From an uncultured Veillonella sp. (GTDB lineage Bacteria; Bacillota; Negativicutes; Veillonellales; Veillonellaceae): DNA of 39,744 bases. This document shows positions 16,217 through 24,341 of this stretch, one piece after another; the stretch's first letter is position 1; every line of letters begins with the position of its first letter. The DNA lies in assembly GCA_934202095.1 (NCBI GenBank), contig CAKPXN010000010.1, positions 1 to 39,744 on the forward strand, read 5' to 3'. Below the pieces are notes generated by a model. It was given only the letters and a program-made list of their open reading frames with translations. It was not told the origin of the DNA and did no database searches. The position numbers were made by a program, and so were the translations under genes.

Positions 16217-16261
16217 ATCTCTCACTTTCTAATTCTGAAATTTAATTATTATGTACCTAAA

Positions 16262-17173
16262 CTATATATCCACATTCGTTGCAGTCGCTTTTTTCTTAGT
16301 ACCTTTAAGTTCACCCGTAGAAGTATCTACATTTTGTACATAAACAACACGTTGCGGATATGGAATATCGATACCATATTTATCAAAGGCATCCTTTACA
16401 TCAGACATAATACTGTATTTTACAGTTAAATAATCATTGGTCTTAACGCGAGCAAAAGCTGAAATTTTTACAGAGTTATCTCCAAACTCAGAAATACCGA
16501 TTTCCAAGTTTTTAACATCAAGAATGCGTTTATCATTAGCAAAGACATTCTTTAAGATCTTTATCGCCTCATGATGGTCGTTATTATACCCAATATCAAA
16601 CACAAAGGGAATGATACGAACCTTTGTATTGGTAATATTCGTAACATTTTGTGATGTAAGCAATGAATTTGGTATATAAATTTGTTTTTGATCCTTTGTA
16701 ATGATAATGGTATACATAAATTGAATCGCCGTAACACTACCTACCACATCACCTACTTGGATAACGTGGCCTGCACGGAATGGCTTAAATATTAGAATCA
16801 ATAATCCGGATGCTAAGTTTGACATATTATTTTGTAATGCCAAGCCGATACCTAAACCAAAGGCACCAAAGGCAGCTACAAAGGACGTGGTAGGAACGCC
16901 AATTTGGTTAAGACAAATTAACACCAATCCTATGAGTAGTACATAATTAATGATTTGAGTAACAAAACTCATCGCTGCGGAATCATAATTTGCACGGGTC
17001 ATAACGCGAACAGCCACACTTTTAATCCAGCGGATAGCATAGCGACCTATTACAAATAGAATGAGTGCTAACAGAATATTACCAGCTTGGCTCAAAAACC
17101 ACTCACGCAATTTTAATAACACATTGGCATCTTTAAACAACAGCTGTGAAGCAGCAGCTAAGAATTCATACAT
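16262..17173 (-). CDS. MscS-family mechanosensitive channel
   Basis: This 303-residue small-conductance mechanosensitive channel homologue has three transmembrane helices (about 30-50, 68-90, 96-125). The pore helix is Gly/Ala-rich (FVAAFGAFGLGIGLALQNNMSNLASGLL). The MscS beta domain follows (FRAGHVIQVGDVVGSV...IPNSLLTSQNVTNIT), then the cytoplasmic alpha/beta domain with DIPYPQRVVYV. The C-terminal tail is charged (about 285-303). It would release solutes on hypo-osmotic shock from the cytoplasmic membrane. The ATG at 17173 has GGAGG upstream. It may be its own unit; the promoter region is shared with the divergent cbiZ gene. Confidence 0.94.
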   Translation of the reverse strand: MYEFLAAASQLLFKDANVLLKLREWFLSQAGNILLALILFVIGRYAIRWIKSVAVRVMTRANYDSAAMSFVTQIINYVLLIGLVLICLNQIGVPTTSFVAAFGAFGLGIGLALQNNMSNLASGLLILIFKPFRAGHVIQVGDVVGSVTAIQFMYTIIITKDQKQIYIPNSLLTSQNVTNITNTKVRIIPFVFDIGYNNDHHEAIKILKNVFANDKRILDVKNLEIGISEFGDNSVKISAFARVKTNDYLTVKYSIMSDVKDAFDKYGIDIPYPQRVVYVQNVDTSTGELKGTKKKATATNVDI

Positions 17174-17220
17174 TTAAACCTCCACGACTCTTACGATTAT
17201 CTACTCAAACTAAGATGAAC

Positions 17221-17239
17221 ATGTGATATAATTTCACAT
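17221..17239 (+). promoter_or_regulatory. Extended -10 and inverted repeat upstream of cbiZ
   Basis: TGATATAAT (17224-17232) forms an extended -10. It is embedded in the inverted repeat ATGTGA-N7-TCACAT (17221-17239), which resembles a slightly widened CRP/FNR-family site. A binding protein here would cover the promoter. The leader to the ATG at 17345 is about 105 bases; no cobalamin riboswitch elements are visible in it. Confidence 0.4.
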
Positions 17240-17344
17240 ATAACTATTACAAATTATAAACAGCTTATATGAAGATAATAAATTATTACCCTTTATTATA
17301 TCTTTATATTCTATATCTAACAATGAAAAACTAGGGAGTCCTAT

Positions 17345-18121
17345 ATGCCTAACAATCCATATACAGCGCCAGATGAATTAATAACGGGTGGTCACGTCAC
17401 AAAAGAATCATCGTCCATAACAGTTCTCTTCGACGATATCCACTATTCCTTGAGCAGCGGACAGTTAAACGGCGGCTTTCACCATACTCTTGGAGTCCGC
17501 AACCAACAACTAACGTATCATATCGAAACCGAAAAAGATTTACCAGGTGGGTCTGTGGCAAACTATTTAGCTCAAGAATTCGAACAAATTGATGTGCCCG
17601 TTCATTTCAGCACCGCATTATTAACATCTGCGACCATGTCCCTTCATGCGTATACGATGGTACAAGAAAGTGATACAATCGTTGAAACCATTGTCACCGG
17701 TGGTTATAAGAAAACGGCCCATCGTGCAGGTACAGGTTATTGTTATGAGGAAAAAAATGGTGAATTCCACAGTCCTGGCACAATTAATATCCTCGTATTC
17801 ACCAACAAGGCCTTAACAGATAGTGCGATGGTGAAAGCTATCATGACGATTACCGAGGCTAAAACAGCAGCATTACAAGATTGGAAGGTAGAAAGTACCA
17901 ATGACTTCCCCAAATACAATACACATATAGTGCACAGTTTAGCAAAAGAAACGAATACCTCCGCTACTGGAACTGCTACCGATGGCATCATCTTGACCAT
18001 CAATACAAATGGCGATGTATTAACTGATGCAGGATCCTATTCCCTATTCGGCGACACATTGGCCAAAGCTGTATACCTAGGTGTACAAAGAGCATTAGAA
18101 AATGGCATTGGTACCGAATAA
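17345..18121 (+). CDS. cbiZ: CbiZ-type adenosylcobinamide amidohydrolase
   Basis: This 258-residue protein matches the CbiZ family. It has LSSGQLNGGFHHTLGVRNQ, then FSTALLTSATM, the conserved SPGTINILVFTNKALTDSAMVKAIMTITEAKTAAL (about 143-177) and a C-terminal GTATDGIILTIN...FGDTLAKAVYLGVQRAL. CbiZ hydrolyses the aminopropanol side chain of salvaged adenosylcobinamide to give cobyric acid, which re-enters B12 synthesis. That fits an organism relying on B12 enzymes; queG nearby also needs cobalamin. No other B12 gene is in the window, so it is an isolated salvage gene. It begins with ATG after AGGGAG and is followed by a strong bidirectional terminator. Confidence 0.85.
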   Translation: MPNNPYTAPDELITGGHVTKESSSITVLFDDIHYSLSSGQLNGGFHHTLGVRNQQLTYHIETEKDLPGGSVANYLAQEFEQIDVPVHFSTALLTSATMSLHAYTMVQESDTIVETIVTGGYKKTAHRAGTGYCYEEKNGEFHSPGTINILVFTNKALTDSAMVKAIMTITEAKTAALQDWKVESTNDFPKYNTHIVHSLAKETNTSATGTATDGIILTINTNGDVLTDAGSYSLFGDTLAKAVYLGVQRALENGIGTE

Positions 18122-18133
18122 TCAATGCAAGCA

Positions 18134-18169
18134 AAAGGCCCTTTGTGAATAATCACAAAGGGCCTTTTT
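18134..18169. terminator. Strong bidirectional terminator between cbiZ and ansA
   Basis: A perfect 15-bp stem AAAGGCCCTTTGTGA/TCACAAAGGGCCTTT with a four-base loop has T-runs on both strands. It serves the convergent genes ending at 18121 (plus) and 18206 (minus). Confidence 0.9.
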
Positions 18170-18205
18170 ATATCTGTCTCATACGCATACAATCGCTTGT
18201 AAGGG

Positions 18206-19183
18206 TCAGTATTCTTTAAAGATTCGTTCCAAATCCTTGCAAGTGCGTTCCTTTTGTAAGGCCAACATCAACAAGATACGAGCCTTTTGTGGTGACAAGC
18301 TATCACATACAAAATAGCCTGCCTCCACATCTTGGAGAACCTTAGATACTATACCACTCCCCGTTCGGGATGCGCGAACAACAGGTATTGGTAAATTGGA
18401 TGTTACCTTGCGGATAGGTTGCGGTATCGTACCATGGCCTAAGCCAGCTAAGATCAAACCTGATGGGTTCGTTGCCACTATGGCAAGCCCCATGATTTCT
18501 TCGATACCAGCATAACATGTTAAGATTTCAACGCGTGGTAAATCGTCATCATCAGGTAATCCAAACTCAGATTCCATCGTATGTTTACGCAATGGAATCG
18601 TATAATAGTGTGCTGTGCCATCTTGCACAATACCAAGATGACCTGTATTAGGGCTACCAAAGGTTGCTACATTGGTAGTATTCATTTTAGTTACATCACG
18701 AGCGCCATCAATATAGCCGTTCATAACAACTAGTACACCCTTATTATAGGATGCTGGTGTGCGTGCTACTTGTATAGCTTGCAACAAATTAATAGGACCA
18801 TCAGCACTAACAGCACCTGCAGGGCGCATAGAACCGGTAATAACAATTGGCTTATCTGTATGTACGGTGAGATGTAAAAAATAAGCCGTTTCTTCCATAC
18901 TATCCGTGCCATGTGTAATAACAACACCTGCAACATCATCGTTATCCACGCACTTTTGTACCAATTTTGATAGGCGGACCCATTGAAATAACGTTATATC
19001 AGAGCTTTCAATATTACAAAACTGATTACATACAAAAGGTCCATATTCTCTAACACCAGGCACGGAGGATATAATTTCTTCCAATGGCAACACGCCTGCT
19101 GTATAACCTGTTAAGTCCGTATCTGAAGCACCTTGTCCCGCAATGGTACCACCGGTACCGATGATTGCAATTTTCTTAGTCAT
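18206..19183 (-). CDS. ansA: L-asparaginase
   Basis: This enzyme of about 325 residues hydrolyses asparagine to aspartate and ammonia. It has the N-terminal catalytic motif IAIIGTGGTIAGQG (first Thr), the second motif VVITHGTDSMEETAYFL with the Thr-Asp pair, and VITGSMRPAGAVSADGP. No signal peptide is visible, so it should act in the cytoplasm. An ATG at 19186 also exists, but AGGAGG would then be only two bases away; the ATG at 19183 has proper spacing. It follows nadE with an 18-base gap in a pncB-nadE-ansA row. The ammonia it releases is the nitrogen donor for an NH3-dependent NadE, a possible reason for the grouping. Symbol assigned by family only. Confidence 0.9.
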   Translation of the reverse strand: MTKKIAIIGTGGTIAGQGASDTDLTGYTAGVLPLEEIISSVPGVREYGPFVCNQFCNIESSDITLFQWVRLSKLVQKCVDNDDVAGVVITHGTDSMEETAYFLHLTVHTDKPIVITGSMRPAGAVSADGPINLLQAIQVARTPASYNKGVLVVMNGYIDGARDVTKMNTTNVATFGSPNTGHLGIVQDGTAHYYTIPLRKHTMESEFGLPDDDDLPRVEILTCYAGIEEIMGLAIVATNPSGLILAGLGHGTIPQPIRKVTSNLPIPVVRASRTGSGIVSKVLQDVEAGYFVCDSLSPQKARILLMLALQKERTCKDLERIFKEY

Positions 19184-19201
19184 CATATCCTCCTGTAGAC
19201 A

Positions 19202-19972
19202 TCATAATATAGAAGGTTTAAAGGACGGCATTAACTCTAATTTATGGCGATTAATTCGCTGCAAATAATCAATGCGCTCCTTCGTATTTATATCTTCGAT
19301 TTCTCCTGTACGAATATAGCGATCGAGAACGGCATAGGTGAATCCTAGTTTATCCTCATCGGATTGACCACTTAATCCATCACTTGGAGTTTTATCAACT
19401 AAATGACAAGGAATATCCAAAAGGCGTCCAATTTGACGTACCTCCTCAACCACGAGATTAGCTAGTGGGCTAAAATCACCGGCTGCATCACCATATTTTG
19501 TGGAATATCCTACATAGTCCTCAGAACCATTGCACGTATTCGCAACACGTGCACCATTCGGCAAGTTTTGACCTACTGCATATAGTGTAGCCATCCGCAA
19601 ACGGGGTGGTGTATTAATTTCTGCATCTCTCGCTAACTCTGTACGGCCCGTTACATTGAAAAAGCCTTCTCCTTGTACGATAGCCTCTGTTAATACACGA
19701 TAAGCATCGCCAATATTTACAATCATATAGGGAATACCAAGATGCACCACCACTTCTTTTGCATCGTCTATATCGGATTGTACATCATTGGGCATAAGAA
19801 CACCTACTACGCGGTCTGCACCGAGAGCCTCTTTGCAAAGGGCGGCTACAATAGTAGAATCCTTGCCACCCGAAATGCCGACTACAGCGGAACATGTAGG
19901 TCCATTTTGTTCAAAATAGCCCCGAATCCACGCTACTAATTCCTCTTTTGTTCGTTCTGGATGTGTAAGCAT
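19202..19972 (-). CDS. nadE: NH3-dependent NAD+ synthetase NadE
   Basis: This 256-residue synthetase converts deamido-NAD (NaAD), ATP and ammonia to NAD+. The PP-loop motif SGGKDS lies at residues 34-39 (VVGISGGKDSTIVAALC). Other signatures are RTELARDAEINTPPRLRMATLYA, NTCNGSEDYVGYSTKYGDAAGDFSPLA and KTPSDGLSGQSDEDKLGFTYAVLD. There is no N-terminal nitrilase glutaminase domain, so it needs free ammonia. It begins eight bases after pncB and precedes the asparaginase gene, forming an NAD-salvage unit. Confidence 0.96.
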   Translation of the reverse strand: MLTHPERTKEELVAWIRGYFEQNGPTCSAVVGISGGKDSTIVAALCKEALGADRVVGVLMPNDVQSDIDDAKEVVVHLGIPYMIVNIGDAYRVLTEAIVQGEGFFNVTGRTELARDAEINTPPRLRMATLYAVGQNLPNGARVANTCNGSEDYVGYSTKYGDAAGDFSPLANLVVEEVRQIGRLLDIPCHLVDKTPSDGLSGQSDEDKLGFTYAVLDRYIRTGEIEDINTKERIDYLQRINRHKLELMPSFKPSIL

Positions 19973-19980
19973 AGATCCTC

Positions 19981-21432
19981 CTATTTTTTACGACCAATAC
20001 GATTTAATAGATCCATCTTCATATGGTAATAGTTAGGGCTCATATCCAAATAATGTCTATGAGGATTTTCAAAGCGCTGTTCTTCCGGCCAAATCTCATG
20101 AGCTAACTGATCTTGCACATAGGAACGTATCGATTCCAACGACGGAGATGGTACGATTTGCTTGCCCTCTTTAATCATGAGTTCCTGCATATTTTTAAAT
20201 GTACAGTTTTCATAATAGAGTTCTCTCCACGGCTTTTCCGGATCGATATATCGATATGGTTTATCTGCACATGGCACTTCGCCAGGTAATGTCAATAGTT
20301 CAGCAATGGCGCGACCATCTTCATTATAAACGCGATATACTTGTTTGAGCCCAGGATTGGTAATCTTTTCTACAGATTCAGAAATCTTAATGCGTGGTTC
20401 CCATACGCCACGTTTTTCAACACCTGCAATCTTATACACGGCGCCGAATACAGGGTCTGTTTTCGATGTAATCAACCGTTCTCCTACGCCAAAGATATCA
20501 ATAGGACCTCCTTGATTTAGCAAGGAAGAAATCGTATATTCATCAAGGCTGTTAGATGCCATGATTTTACAGTCATTCATACCCGCATCATCAAGCATGC
20601 GACGCGCTTGCTTTGCTAAATATGCTAAATCACCCGAATCGAGGCGAATGCCTTTTAATCGATGACCATTTGGTTCCAAAATATCCTTAGCAACCTTAAT
20701 GGCATTTGGTACGCCCGATTCTAACACATTATAGGTATCCACCAAAAACACTGCGCTATCCGGATACACTTCAGCATAGGATTTAAATGCTTCGTATTCA
20801 GAATCGTGGTACATGACCCAACTATGTGCCATGGTACCATTTACAGGAATGCCAAATTGTTGACCTGCCAAAACTGTGGCAGTCCCATTGACACCTCCTA
20901 TGAAAGCCGCCCGTGCACCATATACTGCAGCATCCACATTGTGAGCGCGACGCGCACCAAAGTCGGATACAATGCGCCCATCGGCAGCACGTACAATGCG
21001 ATTCGCCTTTGTAGCGATAAGCGATTGATGATTAATCATGGTAAGCACTGCAGTTTCCACGATTTGTGCATCAATGAGAGGTGCGACAATGGTCATAATC
21101 GGTTCATTGGGATATATGATCGTACCTTCTTTGAAAGCATATACATCACCAGTAAATTTAAAATTGCGCAAATACTCTAGAAATGCATCACTAAATAAAT
21201 GCAATGATTTAAAATACGCGATATCCTCTTCATCGAAATGAAGATTCAAAATGTATTCTAAAACTTGTTCCAATCCACCAAAGATGGCAAATCCACCCTT
21301 GTCCGGATTGCGACGGTAAAATACGTCGAAGGCAACGCGGTCTGTATTGTCTTGTTTCGTAAAGTACCCATGAGCCATGGTCATCTCATAGAGATCCATA
21401 AGCATACTAATGTTGCGACGTTCATGTTGCAT
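19981..21432 (-). CDS. pncB: Nicotinate phosphoribosyltransferase PncB
   Basis: This 483-residue enzyme makes nicotinate mononucleotide from nicotinate and PRPP, the first step of the Preiss-Handler route. Family signatures include LMDLYEMTMAHGYF near the N-terminus, FDVFYRRNPDKGGFAIFGGLEQVLEYI, DFGARRAHNVDAAVYGARAAFIGGVNGT, the substrate loop GTMAHSWVM and IRLDSGDLAYLAKQARRMLDDAG. Length agrees with the long Firmicutes type. It is the first gene of pncB-nadE-ansA, and nadE follows eight bases later. The divergent pepD gene lies 231 bp away. I see no NAD riboswitch in that gap. Confidence 0.96.
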   Translation of the reverse strand: MQHERRNISMLMDLYEMTMAHGYFTKQDNTDRVAFDVFYRRNPDKGGFAIFGGLEQVLEYILNLHFDEEDIAYFKSLHLFSDAFLEYLRNFKFTGDVYAFKEGTIIYPNEPIMTIVAPLIDAQIVETAVLTMINHQSLIATKANRIVRAADGRIVSDFGARRAHNVDAAVYGARAAFIGGVNGTATVLAGQQFGIPVNGTMAHSWVMYHDSEYEAFKSYAEVYPDSAVFLVDTYNVLESGVPNAIKVAKDILEPNGHRLKGIRLDSGDLAYLAKQARRMLDDAGMNDCKIMASNSLDEYTISSLLNQGGPIDIFGVGERLITSKTDPVFGAVYKIAGVEKRGVWEPRIKISESVEKITNPGLKQVYRVYNEDGRAIAELLTLPGEVPCADKPYRYIDPEKPWRELYYENCTFKNMQELMIKEGKQIVPSPSLESIRSYVQDQLAHEIWPEEQRFENPHRHYLDMSPNYYHMKMDLLNRIGRKK

Positions 21433-21663
21433 ACTTTCACCATCCTACATAAATAAAAGGTATATAATACAGCGCGTTCGTTATTCATTACGCATGATAC
21501 TATTATAAACTATATACATCGTCTTTTCTATTCATAGTACATGTGATATAACTATATTATAGATAATAATTACTTATTAACTAATGAATAAACATGAATA
21601 ATCTCATAGCAACTAAGATAATTAGAATTATATGGGATATATTTTCAGAATGAGAGGTGCCAA
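21433..21663. promoter_or_regulatory. Divergent promoter region, pncB and pepD
   Basis: AT-rich spacer. On the plus strand, ACATGTGATATAAC (21539-21552) repeats the extended -10 motif also seen before cbiZ, about 110 bases before pepD. On the minus strand, TATAAT (21502-21507) lies 70 bases before pncB, and a short palindrome GTATATAATAC occurs at 21460-21470. A GAGAGGTG Shine-Dalgarno precedes pepD. Confidence 0.35.
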
Positions 21664-23112
21664 ATGGACGCAATCGTTCAAGCAAAACGCGTATTAGAAA
21701 TTTTTAAAGAAATGAGTCAAATTCCACGTGGTTCTGGCAATGAAAAAGGCATTAGCGATTATATTGTCAATTTTGCTCATAATTTAGGTCTCGAAGCTAC
21801 ACAAGATAGTGAATGGAATGTAGTCATCAAAAAACCGGCTACACCTGGTTATGAAAACCGTCCGTCCGTCATCCTTCAAGGTCATATCGATATGGTATGT
21901 GTAAAAGGTCATGATTCCAACCATGATTTCACAAAGGACCCTATTGCCAACATCATTGAAGGTGAATGGATGCACGCTGATGATACTACATTAGGTGCAG
22001 ATAATGGCATGGGTGGCGCTATGATTCTAGCTGTCCTAGAAGATAAAAACCAACAACATGGTCCTCTACAAGTATTATTCACAACTAACGAAGAAACAGG
22101 TATGGATGGTGCTGCAGCGGTAAAAGAAGGCCAAGTAACAGGTGATTACCTAATCAACTTAGACACCGAAGTGGAACATGAATTCTGCGTAAGCTGCGCT
22201 GGTGGTTGCCATGTCAACGTTTCTATTCCACTATTGCGCGAAAATAATTTACCTGGTTATGATGCAGGGCTTTCATTAACTGTTAAAGGTTTGAAAGGCG
22301 GTCATTCCGGTATCGAAATCATCGAACAACGAGCTAATGCAAATCAAGTGCTCGCTCGCGTTCTTTATGATTTAGAAAAACAATATTCCTTTAATCTAGC
22401 TTCTTTTGAAGGTGGCGTTAAACATAATGCAATCCCATCTAAAGCTGTTGCCACCATGTCTGTACGCAACGAAGATATAGAAGCGATTAAGACGCTTATC
22501 AAATTCTACGAAAAAGAATACAAACATGAATTTGCTATCAAAGACCCTGATTTAACATTCGTAGTAGAAGAAATTCCTACACCGGCAACAGTGTATGCTG
22601 ATGACACATCAGAAGCCTTGATTTCTTATCTCTACCTTGCAGAAGATGGTGTCCACTCTATGAGCCAAACCATCGAAGGCCTTGTAGAAACATCGGATAA
22701 TCTTGCCATTGTTTCTGAAGGCACACACACAATAGACATCCTCGTATCTGTTCGTAGTTCCAACAAGAACAGCTTGGAATACTTGACTAAAAAATTGTTA
22801 CTCCTTGCTGATACATTAGGCGTTTCTGCAACACGCAGTGGCGGCTATCCTGCATGGGAATACGATAAAGGATCCAAACTAGAAGAACAAGTTATCGCAC
22901 TTTACAACACCATGTCCGATACGCCTGCTCGCGTAAATGCGGTCCATGCAGGCCTTGAATGTGGTTTATTGAAAAATGTTTTACCAAACACTGAAATGAT
23001 TAGCTTTGGCCCAACAATCATTAGCCCACATACAAATATGGAACGCGTACATCTACCTTCTGTAGAACATGTATACGTATTCCTTAAAGCTTTACTAGAA
23101 AAATTACAATAA
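21664..23112 (+). CDS. pepD: Aminoacyl-histidine dipeptidase (PepD, M20 family)
   Basis: This 482-residue cytoplasmic Xaa-His dipeptidase belongs to metallopeptidase family M20C. Metal and active-site motifs are present: VILQGHIDMVC (first zinc His and Asp), LGADNGMGGAMILAVLED (bridging Asp) and FTTNEETGMDGA (catalytic Glu pair). Also visible are the lid region LTVKGLKGGHSGIEIIEQRANA and a C-terminal VHAGLECGLL...ISFGPTI. It releases histidine and other amino acids from dipeptides, useful to an organism that lives on peptides and organic acids. It stands alone with its own promoter region and terminator. Confidence 0.96.
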   Translation: MDAIVQAKRVLEIFKEMSQIPRGSGNEKGISDYIVNFAHNLGLEATQDSEWNVVIKKPATPGYENRPSVILQGHIDMVCVKGHDSNHDFTKDPIANIIEGEWMHADDTTLGADNGMGGAMILAVLEDKNQQHGPLQVLFTTNEETGMDGAAAVKEGQVTGDYLINLDTEVEHEFCVSCAGGCHVNVSIPLLRENNLPGYDAGLSLTVKGLKGGHSGIEIIEQRANANQVLARVLYDLEKQYSFNLASFEGGVKHNAIPSKAVATMSVRNEDIEAIKTLIKFYEKEYKHEFAIKDPDLTFVVEEIPTPATVYADDTSEALISYLYLAEDGVHSMSQTIEGLVETSDNLAIVSEGTHTIDILVSVRSSNKNSLEYLTKKLLLLADTLGVSATRSGGYPAWEYDKGSKLEEQVIALYNTMSDTPARVNAVHAGLECGLLKNVLPNTEMISFGPTIISPHTNMERVHLPSVEHVYVFLKALLEKLQ

Positions 23113-23147
23113 TTTCTTAATTTTTCCAATTAAATATTTATTCACAT

Positions 23148-23191
23148 AAGCGTATGCACTCATATATATTCTATGAGGCATACGCTTTTTT
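23148..23191 (+). terminator. Terminator of pepD
   Basis: AAGCGTATGC pairs with GCATACGCTT, extended by CTCAT/ATGAG across one bulged A, and is followed by six T. It lies 36 bases beyond the pepD stop. Confidence 0.85.
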
Positions 23192-23302
23192 GTAAAATCA
23201 ACGACATAAATATATAAACACGTTCACATATACTCATATTAGTATAATATTATCAATTTTTCTTATAAATCGCTTTTTACTTGATTTTGTAAACCATTGT
23301 TC

Positions 23303-23347
23303 ATACCCTTAAGGGTATTTTTTTATGTTGCGTAAGAGTAGTATACT
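23303..23347 (+). promoter_or_regulatory. Palindromic operator-like site and promoter of the CobW-permease operon
   Basis: A perfect 16-base palindrome ATACCCTTAAGGGTAT (23303-23318) is followed by six T. Seventeen bases after that T-run lies a -10 TATACT (23342-23347), itself inside a second perfect palindrome TAGTATACTA. The -35 position would be the poor T-run abutting the first palindrome. The ATACCC/GGGTAT arms recall operators of CsoR/RcnR/FrmR-family metal or aldehyde sensors. Alternatively ATACCC-TTAA-GGGTAT-T6 is a small terminator. The assignment is by resemblance only. Confidence 0.45.
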
Positions 23348-23375
23348 ATGTTTACATTTACAAGGGAGGCGTATT

Positions 23376-24341
23376 ATGATACCAATTACGATTATATCCG
23401 GATTCTTAGGTGCTGGAAAAACAACGTATCTACAACATATATTAAACTGCCGTAATACAAACGAACGTATATTAATTATAGAAAATGATTTTGGTGAAAC
23501 CAGTCTCGATGCAAAGCAACTATCTACAACGGGTGCAACTGTGCGGGAAGTAACATCAGGCTGTATTTGTTGTAGCCTCCAGGGCAACTTCAAAGATGCC
23601 TTAATCGATATACTAAGCACACAAGATATCGATCAAATCTATATAGAACCATCCGGAATCAGTAAATTAAGCGAAATTATAACCACTTGTACTGATGATG
23701 CTATCGCAGATCAAGCGTATATCAACATGATTATAACCGTCGTAGATGCTATGCAAGCCCCTATGGCCATCAAAAACTTTGGTCCCTTCTTCAAGGACCA
23801 AATCAAGCACTGTTATGCTATCCTACTCACACACGCAGACGATGAAAAACAGATTGAAAAAACAAAGGAGCTCATCATTGAATTAGCACCACATACACCG
23901 ATTTATACCGATGTAGATGCACTTCAACAGGATATAAACCAACTAAAATCTGATACTCATAAGGCACATGAACATGATTCCGAAACCTGCAGTTGCCATA
24001 CATGTAACGGCAGAGAGGATTACAACGGTGCTCACCATGATACTCACAGTCATCATAACCATGACGGCCATCACCATGAACACCAACCGTTTGTGAGCTA
24101 TACATTCCATAATCTACAATCCCTCAATTATACACAATGGATTGATTTTTGTAATAAATTACCTTCTACAGCACTACGTGTTAAAGGTATCGTTCCTACC
24201 GCATCAGGACCTATGGAATTACAATACACACCCCACTCCTACTCTCTTACAGATACGCACTTAAAAGACTACCATCTAGTTGTTATTGGCACCGATATAG
24301 ACATTTCATCCATACAGGAGAAAGTGTGTAGTGCATCATGA
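23376..24341 (+). CDS. COG0523 (CobW/ZNG-like) metallochaperone GTPase
   Basis: This is a G3E-family GTPase of about 321 residues. Walker A GFLGAGKTT is at 9-17, the family CxCC metal-binding motif at Cys63, Cys65, Cys66 (SGCICCSL), and the Walker B region IEPSG at 90-94. A His-rich segment (about 197-236) contains Cys205, 207 and 210, typical of Zn- or Ni-handling members. A CobW C-terminal domain starts near 238. The usual guanine-specificity N-K-x-D is replaced by LTHADD (151-156). COG0523 proteins deliver metals to client enzymes or membranes. The start chosen has GGGAGG upstream; a longer frame from 23325 lacks support. Its stop overlaps the next start as ATGA, so it is coupled to the fusion gene. 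The metal is unknown; zinc is my first guess. Confidence 0.88.
   Translation: MIPITIISGFLGAGKTTYLQHILNCRNTNERILIIENDFGETSLDAKQLSTTGATVREVTSGCICCSLQGNFKDALIDILSTQDIDQIYIEPSGISKLSEIITTCTDDAIADQAYINMIITVVDAMQAPMAIKNFGPFFKDQIKHCYAILLTHADDEKQIEKTKELIIELAPHTPIYTDVDALQQDINQLKSDTHKAHEHDSETCSCHTCNGREDYNGAHHDTHSHHNHDGHHHEHQPFVSYTFHNLQSLNYTQWIDFCNKLPSTALRVKGIVPTASGPMELQYTPHSYSLTDTHLKDYHLVVIGTDIDISSIQEKVCSAS

Noticed and set aside
17174..17344. Cobalamin riboswitch before cbiZ
   Set aside because: The gap is only 171 bases and contains no B12-box or other conserved block; I see only a promoter and an inverted repeat.
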